NCBI RefSeq assembly: GCF_042675915.1
Contig: NZ_JBHTKL010000005.1
Span: forward strand, 310,001-374,000
Source: Thalassobacillus_A hwangdonensis
Lineage (GTDB): Bacteria; Bacillota; Bacilli; Bacillales; Halobacillaceae
Direction: 5' to 3'
Length of the DNA stretch: 64,000 nucleotides
Below the pieces are notes generated by a model. The model was given only the letters and a program-made list of their open reading frames with translations, ran no database searches and had not been told where the DNA came from. The translations under genes were made by a program, and so were the position numbers. Shown piece by piece: positions 58,902-64,000 of this stretch (within the stretch, counting starts at the first letter, position 1; each line of letters starts with the position of its first letter).

Positions 58902-59885
58902 ATGGCAAAACCAAAGAAAAGCGTATTTAAAAAATGGTGGTTCTGGGTTCTGGCAATTATTGTAGTGATTGCAGTAGCAAGCCCAGGTGAAGAGGATGCT
59001 GTAACGGAAACCAAGGCCGAAGAAGCAGGAAATAAACAAACGGAAAAAGAAAAGCAGCCGGAAGGTACTGAAAAGGAAGAAGTTGAAGAGGAGGAAGAGG
59101 AAGAGGTAGTTAAAGATCCTATTGTATTTGAATTTGAACAAGCGGAATATTTAGCTGATTCAGAAGAGTTTAAGATAGTTGCAAAAACTAGTCTTCCAGA
59201 TTCAACGGAAGTGTATTTTGGATTGAAAGGTGAAGAGGATTACGACTATAACGGTGTTCCTCAAAGTGCGGTGGTAGAAGGCGGAGTACTTGAATTATCT
59301 CTAGGTACCTTTGTTGATGAGTATGATGGTCGTGAATATTTAAAAAATGGTACGTATCAGCTGGCTGCAAGTCTGACTGTGAACAAAGATTTAAATAATA
59401 ACACGCATCTACTGGAAAAGTACGGGGAGTTTAAAGCCTTCACAGAAAAATATGAAATCGATGGAACCGTTGAAGAGACTGAGCAAGGCTATGTTATCGA
59501 AAATATAGCACAAAAAGAAATTAATCTTGAGAATGCGTATAGTTCAGACGAAATCCAGCAATTTAAACTGGAAGCAAAAAAGGCTGATGCTGAAACAATA
59601 GATTTCAAGCAATTAGATAAAAATGCTGATCGCCATGCAGGAAAGTATGTCACTTATACAGGTGAAATCATTCAGATCATGGAAGGGGACAATTACACAC
59701 AAATACGTCTTGCTCTTGATGACTGGGGAAATGAGGTGCTGTTTGTAGAGTATGATGGTTACACTGATTTTGTGGAAGGAGACAAAGTAACTATCTACGG
59801 AGAAGTGTATGGCAGCTATTCCTATCAATCGCAGGCTGGTTGGGAAATCACATTACCTGGAATACTAGCTGACATAGTTGAGTAA
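58902..59885 (+). CDS. Membrane-anchored protein with acidic linker and OB-like C-terminal domain
   Basis: 327 residues from ATG 58902, with AAAAAGGAGAGAGG upstream; earlier in-frame ATG lacks a site. Short basic N-terminus, one membrane segment (WWFWVLAIIVVIAVA), then a Glu-rich linker to about residue 75, a beta-rich domain (80-200), and a C-terminal region near 245-325 whose strands (GKYVTYTGEIIQIMEG... LFVEYDGY... DKVTIYGEVYG) look like an OB fold. No family is recognised; extracytoplasmic by topology. Confidence 0.65.
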   Translation: MAKPKKSVFKKWWFWVLAIIVVIAVASPGEEDAVTETKAEEAGNKQTEKEKQPEGTEKEEVEEEEEEEVVKDPIVFEFEQAEYLADSEEFKIVAKTSLPDSTEVYFGLKGEEDYDYNGVPQSAVVEGGVLELSLGTFVDEYDGREYLKNGTYQLAASLTVNKDLNNNTHLLEKYGEFKAFTEKYEIDGTVEETEQGYVIENIAQKEINLENAYSSDEIQQFKLEAKKADAETIDFKQLDKNADRHAGKYVTYTGEIIQIMEGDNYTQIRLALDDWGNEVLFVEYDGYTDFVEGDKVTIYGEVYGSYSYQSQAGWEITLPGILADIVE

Positions 59886-59916
59886 TGAGACTTTTGGGGG
59901 CTAGTGGCCCCCACTC

Positions 59917-60519
59917 TTATTTAAACCAGCCCTTCTCCTTGAACCGCGCAATAGCCTCAATCCGATTGCTGACATCAAGCTTATCGAGAATGATCGAAAT
60001 ATAATTCCTGACCGTACCAGGAGTGATATAAAGCTGATTGGAGATTTGCTTTGTGGTTTTTCCCTCGGCAATCAATTCAATTACCTGAACTTCCCTCTCA
60101 GTAAGAGGATTGGCGTCCTTACCGTACATGATATCCACCAGTTCAGGTGCATAGATTCTTCTTCCATCCATGATCTGACGAATTGATTCAGCAAGGTCTT
60201 CACTTGGGCTGTCCTTAAGCAAATACCCTCGTACACCAGCCTTTTGGGCACGTTCAAAGTAACCGGCACGGGCGAAAGTAGTCAGTATGATGACTTTACA
60301 GGGATCGTCCTTCATCTCTTCAGCCGCTTCCAGGCCAGTTTTAGAAGGCATTTCAATGTCCATGATGCAGATATCAGGTTGATGCTTCTTTACGAGGTCG
60401 ACTGCTTCCTCACCATTCCTTGCCATTCCTACCACTTCCATGTCTTCCTCCAGGTCGAGCAAAGAACCGAGTGCTCCTAGCAGCATCCGCTGATCTTCTG
60501 CGATGACGATGCGTATCAT
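59917..60519 (-). CDS. desR: Response regulator DesR
   Basis: 200 residues, NarL/FixJ class. The receiver has its phospho-acceptor Asp in ICIMDIEMPS near 54, and the C-terminal LuxR helix-turn-helix is LTEREVQVIELIAEGKTTKQISNQLYITPGTVRNYIS near 138-175. It overlaps desK by 4 nt (ATGA). With the adjacent DesK it forms the thermosensor pair that switches on the desaturase in B. subtilis; the matching gene set here supports the same role. Confidence 0.9.
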   Translation of the reverse strand: MIRIVIAEDQRMLLGALGSLLDLEEDMEVVGMARNGEEAVDLVKKHQPDICIMDIEMPSKTGLEAAEEMKDDPCKVIILTTFARAGYFERAQKAGVRGYLLKDSPSEDLAESIRQIMDGRRIYAPELVDIMYGKDANPLTEREVQVIELIAEGKTTKQISNQLYITPGTVRNYISIILDKLDVSNRIEAIARFKEKGWFK

Positions 60520-61643
60520 ACCAATCCCTCCTTTTGTTTTTGCTGAATGACAGGTACTCGGATATGCAAAGTCGTTCCAGTCGAAGAAGAATTAATCTCA
60601 AGGCTGCCATTGACGAATTCCAGACGCTCACGCATACCCTGAAGGCCATTTCCCTGATAGGAGTTGGAAATTCCGACCCCATTGTCTTCGACTTTTATCC
60701 GAACTTCATCAGAGGATTCCCCAATCCCGATTTCACATTTCGTTGCCTTGCTATGCTTCACCACGTTGTTGATCGCTTCTTTCAGACACATGCTCAATAC
60801 ATTTTCAGCAAGTAACGGCGTACGGTGAAGCTCAGGGCTACCTTCAAGGTGAGCTTCGATCTCTGCTGCGCTCAGCATCTGCTTCACTCGGATGATTTCA
60901 TCGGTCAATTTGGCACCGCGCATATCAGAGACCATTTCTCTGACTTCATTCAGTGCGGTTCTCGCCGTTTGTCGGATGTCATCCAGTTCCGCTTTTGCCT
61001 TGTCACCGTCAACGCGAATCAATTTTCCTGCCAAATCACTTTTCAATCCGATTAATGACAGCTTCTGACCGAGGGTGTCATGCAAATCGCGCGCAATCCG
61101 TTCACGTTCTTCTGTCACCCTCAACTCGGCAATCTGTTTATTTGCTTCAGCAAGTTGTCCCTCAAGCTTCGATCGTTTGTTGCGGAAATACATCGAGAAC
61201 GGCAACAGGATGATCCCAAGTACGCTGATGATGATGAACGGAAGCTGAGGAAAAAACATGCTGAAGTGCGTGAAGAATCCGAGTGTGATCGTAGCAATCG
61301 AGGTTACGAGATGCACGATATACAGCGTAACAAATCCAGCTTTCCGCTCCACGTTTCCGATGAAAAAGGCAAGAAATAATGCGAAATAAATATAGCCGAA
61401 GAAAATCGTCATCACGATGCTGATCACCATATCGATGCTTACCCAGAGATAGACGAGCGAGCTCTTCGAAATGAACGAAAGTCGATAGGATAGAAAGAAT
61501 AACAAGACAAGCAGGATGCCGAGGAAAATCTCAACCACAGAAGACGAGCGGAAGATGAAAAAGAACGGCAGTCCGCAAAAGATGAGCCAAACATACAGGC
61601 TCAGTCCGGTGTTTTTTGGAATGATATGATACCACTTCTGCAT
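60516..61643 (-). CDS. desK: Sensor histidine kinase DesK
   Basis: 375 residues against about 370 in B. subtilis DesK. Four or five membrane segments at 15-155, then the HisKA_3 box ERERIARDLHDTLGQKLSLIGLKSDLAGKLI near 178 (phospho-acceptor His in DLHDTLGQK). The ATPase has EAINNVVKHSKA (N) and DNGVGI (G1). The kinase responds to membrane thickness and order in cold. Translationally coupled to desR and 92 bp downstream of des, with a terminator between. Confidence 0.92.
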   Translation of the reverse strand: MQKWYHIIPKNTGLSLYVWLIFCGLPFFFIFRSSSVVEIFLGILLVLLFFLSYRLSFISKSSLVYLWVSIDMVISIVMTIFFGYIYFALFLAFFIGNVERKAGFVTLYIVHLVTSIATITLGFFTHFSMFFPQLPFIIISVLGIILLPFSMYFRNKRSKLEGQLAEANKQIAELRVTEERERIARDLHDTLGQKLSLIGLKSDLAGKLIRVDGDKAKAELDDIRQTARTALNEVREMVSDMRGAKLTDEIIRVKQMLSAAEIEAHLEGSPELHRTPLLAENVLSMCLKEAINNVVKHSKATKCEIGIGESSDEVRIKVEDNGVGISNSYQGNGLQGMRERLEFVNGSLEINSSSTGTTLHIRVPVIQQKQKEGLV

Positions 61644-61698
61644 AAGGAACTCCCCGATCTCCTGATTATAGGTACATTTATTATATCAAATTATGCGT

Positions 61699-61730
61699 TA
61701 AAAAATGAGGCTGCCAAGCTGACAGCCTCA
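61699..61730 (-). terminator. Terminator between des and desKR
   Basis: Stem GAGGCTG/CAGCCTC with a 9-nt loop; on the minus strand a T run follows. desKR would therefore mostly rely on its own promoter or readthrough. Confidence 0.82.
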
Positions 61731-61734
61731 CCTT

Positions 61735-62790
61735 CTATTTCTTTTGTAAATCCAATTGAGCGTTCGTTCTTATCGTTTTTTCAGTTTGTGGCTTTTTCAG
61801 TCGCTGCTTTGCTTCTCTGAAGCTCACGAATGTCTTCTTATCCGTGTCATAAAGTCGGAAGCGAAGCGACTCCAGACTTGACTTCAGCGTGATGGTCGTA
61901 GCGTGCTGAAGCGGCGGTGTGTGTTCATGCGCCTGCTCTAAATGATAGTTCGGCACCCTTGGGCTCAAGTGATGTACATGGTGATATCCGATATTACCAG
62001 AGATCCATGCCAGAACCTTCGGCAGCTTATAGTAGGAACTACCATCGACAGCTGCTTTGACAAAGCTCCACTGATCCTCTTCTTCGAAATAAGAGTCTTC
62101 AAATTGGTGCTGTACGTAGAACAACCAGATCCCAAGGATTCCTGCAACATACAGGATTGGCAGATGAATGATCAGAAATGCCTGCCAGCCTAGTGTCCAC
62201 ATAAGAAAACTGTATAGAATGACGATGGATACATTCGTCAAATACGTATTCATACGTTCTTTTCGTTTTGCGCCTTTTACGTTGAAGCGATTTTTGACTA
62301 AATAAAGGTAAATTGGCCCCAATCCGAACATGACGATCGGGTTACGGTATAGGCGGTAAGACAATCTGCCCCAGAAAGAAGCTTCTCGGTACTCCTCAAT
62401 GGTCATGATCCAGATGTCGCCTGTTCCACGTTTATCAAGGTTTCCGCTTGTCGCATGGTGGATGGCATGCTCACGTTTCCATTGTTCGAAAGGGAATAAT
62501 GTAATGATCCCTGTAATCGTTCCGATAATCCGGTTCGCTTTTTTATTTTTGAAAAATGATTGGTGTGTGCAGTCGTGGAAGATGATAAAGATTCGAATCA
62601 CGAACCCGCCGGCAATCATTGAAAATAATATACTTAACCACACCGAGGTCGATAGGCTTGCATAGGACAAGAACCATAAACCTAGAAATGGCAGAATCGT
62701 ATTGATCAGCTGCATAATGCTTGCTTTTGTATTGGACGTCTCAAACGGTGCGACCGTTTTTTTCAATTGTGCTTGTTTTTGTCTACTCAT
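61735..62790 (-). CDS. des: Membrane fatty-acid desaturase Des
   Basis: 351 residues from ATG 62790 (352 in B. subtilis Des), with AGAGGACGGA upstream; ATG 62808 has no room for a site. The three His boxes are HDCTHQ near 84, HAIHHATSG near 120 and HHVHHLSP near 287, the di-iron ligands of acyl-lipid desaturases. Hydrophobic segments flank them. It introduces a double bond in membrane phospholipid acyl chains; in B. subtilis it is the DesKR target and raises fluidity after cold shock. Confidence 0.93.
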   Translation of the reverse strand: MSRQKQAQLKKTVAPFETSNTKASIMQLINTILPFLGLWFLSYASLSTSVWLSILFSMIAGGFVIRIFIIFHDCTHQSFFKNKKANRIIGTITGIITLFPFEQWKREHAIHHATSGNLDKRGTGDIWIMTIEEYREASFWGRLSYRLYRNPIVMFGLGPIYLYLVKNRFNVKGAKRKERMNTYLTNVSIVILYSFLMWTLGWQAFLIIHLPILYVAGILGIWLFYVQHQFEDSYFEEEDQWSFVKAAVDGSSYYKLPKVLAWISGNIGYHHVHHLSPRVPNYHLEQAHEHTPPLQHATTITLKSSLESLRFRLYDTDKKTFVSFREAKQRLKKPQTEKTIRTNAQLDLQKK

Positions 62791-62886
62791 GCTATTCCGT
62801 CCTCTCATTCCTGTGTGCTTTAATGTCTACAATTAGAATAAGAAAAATACATCCTTTAAAGAAGTCATAATCGTCAGGAAAGATAT

Positions 62887-62900
62887 ATGACACTTGTCAT
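62887..62900. promoter_or_regulatory. Candidate DesR-binding palindrome upstream of des
   Basis: ATGACACTTGTCAT (arms ATGACA/TGTCAT, 2-nt centre), about 97-110 bp upstream of the des start. Only obvious dyad in this gap. Position fits an activator site; sequence similarity to the B. subtilis DesR operator is from memory and not certain. Confidence 0.45.
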
Positions 62901-63010
62901 GTATTTGCTGGGAAACTTTAGGAGAACCCTATCGTTATTTTGTAAGGGTCAATGAAAATACGCTGATATAGTGGGAGTAGATTGAAAAACTTTGAACAGG
63001 AGTGGTCTAC

Positions 63011-64000
63011 ATGAGTAAAAACGTAACATTGTCCCACGCGCACCAGTCCCCCTACGTCCCTACATCAGGTAAAGCATCTGTTTATTTACTGCTTGAATTA
63101 AATGCAAAGGAGATGAACAGTACGAATCGCGCCCCGATCAATCTTTCCCTTGTCCTGGACCGGAGTGGCTCGATGTCCGGATCCCCTCTGGAGTATTGTA
63201 AAGAAGCGAGTAAATTTGTCGTCACCCAGCTTTCTGAGCAGGATAGGATGAGCATGGTCATTTTCGATGACTCGATCGACACGGTTTTTCCACCACAGCC
63301 TGTGACGCATAAAGATCACTTGAAGCATCTTATCGAAGGAATTGAAACGCGAGGAATTACCAACCTGAGTGGTGGTCTGATCCAAGGGTGCCAGCATGTA
63401 GTGAATCAGAAGGGGAAAGACCATGTGAACCGTGTACTGTTATTATCAGACGGCATGGCAAACGCCGGAATCACAGATCCTGAGAAACTGAAAAAAGTAG
63501 CGGAAGATTATCATGCTGCTGGCACAGTGATCACTACGATGGGTGTCAGCGATCATTTCGATGAAGAACTGATGGAAGGGATCGCAGACGCTGGCAAAGG
63601 CAATTTCTACTTTATCGATAAAGTGGAAGAAATTCCGGACATCTTCGCGAAAGAGCTGGAAGGACTGCTTTCGGTTGTCGCGCAGAATATCACACTTACG
63701 ATCAAACCGAAGAAAGGGGCGGAGATTCACAACGTCTTCGGCTATCAGGAGAAACATGAGGAAGATGGTGTCCGTGTCAGCCTTGGGGATATATTTTCGA
63801 AAGAGACGAAGTCAGTGCTGATCGAATGTGCCCTGCCTGCAGGCGATCCAGGTACGAGGCCAATGTTTGATGTGGAATGGTCGTTCGTAGATGTGACAGA
63901 TGGGGTGAAAGAGTACTCCTGTAGCTATCAGGTGCCGTTCACCTTTACAAATGACCTTGAAAAATTATCGGAGGCTAGCAGCACAGCCGTTGATAAACAA
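63011..64000 (+). CDS. Von Willebrand factor A domain protein (3' end missing)
   Basis: 330 codons from ATG 63011, after AGGAGTGG, open to the right edge. A vWA domain at about 40-215 has the metal site DRSGSMSG (DxSxS) near 50, Thr in TNLSGG near 119 and Asp in LLSDGMANAG near 147, so the MIDAS is complete. No signal peptide is seen. Family members assist metal-dependent complexes or bind adhesive partners; the remainder lies outside the window. Confidence 0.85.
   Translation, partial: MSKNVTLSHAHQSPYVPTSGKASVYLLLELNAKEMNSTNRAPINLSLVLDRSGSMSGSPLEYCKEASKFVVTQLSEQDRMSMVIFDDSIDTVFPPQPVTHKDHLKHLIEGIETRGITNLSGGLIQGCQHVVNQKGKDHVNRVLLLSDGMANAGITDPEKLKKVAEDYHAAGTVITTMGVSDHFDEELMEGIADAGKGNFYFIDKVEEIPDIFAKELEGLLSVVAQNITLTIKPKKGAEIHNVFGYQEKHEEDGVRVSLGDIFSKETKSVLIECALPAGDPGTRPMFDVEWSFVDVTDGVKEYSCSYQVPFTFTNDLEKLSEASSTAVDKQ

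Noticed and set aside
59888..59916. GGGGGC/GCCCCC hairpin between the anchored protein and desR
   Set aside because: The stem is strong but neither strand shows a proper T tail; I could not decide that it is a terminator.

Overview
The window looks like chromosome from a spore-forming member of the Bacillaceae, probably a salt- or alkali-tolerant genus. This is inferred from strong AGGAGG-type ribosome binding sites, frequent GTG/TTG starts, T-tailed terminators, a CotF-type coat protein, and close look-alikes of Bacillus subtilis TmrB, YoxD, YutJ, YfmL and Des-DesK-DesR. I saw no rRNA, tRNA, CRISPR array, prophage or transposase. The genus cannot be fixed from the sequence alone.

Layout. 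1-3.3 kb: oligopeptide/nickel-type ABC transporter (two permeases, two ATPases), cut at the left edge. 3.4-5.7 kb: tmrB, three small membrane proteins and an alpha/beta hydrolase. 5.7-9.3 kb: a large secreted double nucleotidase. 9.4-20.7 kb: small unlinked genes (DUF4097-type protein, two APH-fold kinases, acetyltransferase, several lipoproteins, nitroreductase with an Rrf2 regulator, NUDIX, YoxD-type reductase, methyltransferase). 20.8-28.3 kb: MFS carrier, CitA/DctS-type two-component pair, nitrilase-family amidase, LysE exporter, CotF-like protein, CoA-pyrophosphatase-type NUDIX. 28.4-36.6 kb: Xre regulator with membrane partner, secreted coiled-coil protein, cupin/HD-GYP protein, TetR-controlled NAD(P)-binding protein, MFS carrier, TauE/SafE exporter, DUF1835 protein. 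36.7-41.9 kb: Fur-type iron-siderophore uptake (two permeases, binding lipoprotein, ATPase) divergent from a ferredoxin/flavodoxin-NADP reductase, with two Fur-box-like sites between them. 42-48.5 kb: DoxX, MFS, M20 dipeptidase, O-methyltransferase, Na+/H+ antiporter, DEAD-box helicase. 48.6-52.1 kb: CstA transporter followed by three linked genes. 52.2-58.8 kb: S9 peptidase, duplicated P-loop protein, small proteins, type-II NADH dehydrogenase, WYL regulator. 58.9-64 kb: membrane-anchored protein, the cold-response des-desK-desR set, and a von Willebrand A protein cut at the right edge.

Two things stand out. First, the cstA locus continues, past a leaky-looking terminator, into a protein with an ArsD-like CCxxxC motif, a small protein ending in Cys-Cys, and a cysteine-free ArsA/Get3-type ATPase. 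This parallels the Escherichia coli arrangement btsT-yjiX-yjiA (transporter, C-terminal-CC protein, SIMIBI NTPase) and may be an undescribed transporter-maturation or metal-handling module. Second, about ten copies of a palindromic repeat (arms around GGGACAGTCCC, centre near CGCTTTAACGCG) sit at gene ends. In at least six genes the repeat supplies the stop codon, and in the ArsA-type gene it also supplies the last dozen or so codons. Several regulator/operator pairs can also be read directly: Rrf2-nitroreductase, TetR, Xre, Fur, a cre site at cstA and a candidate DesR site at des.
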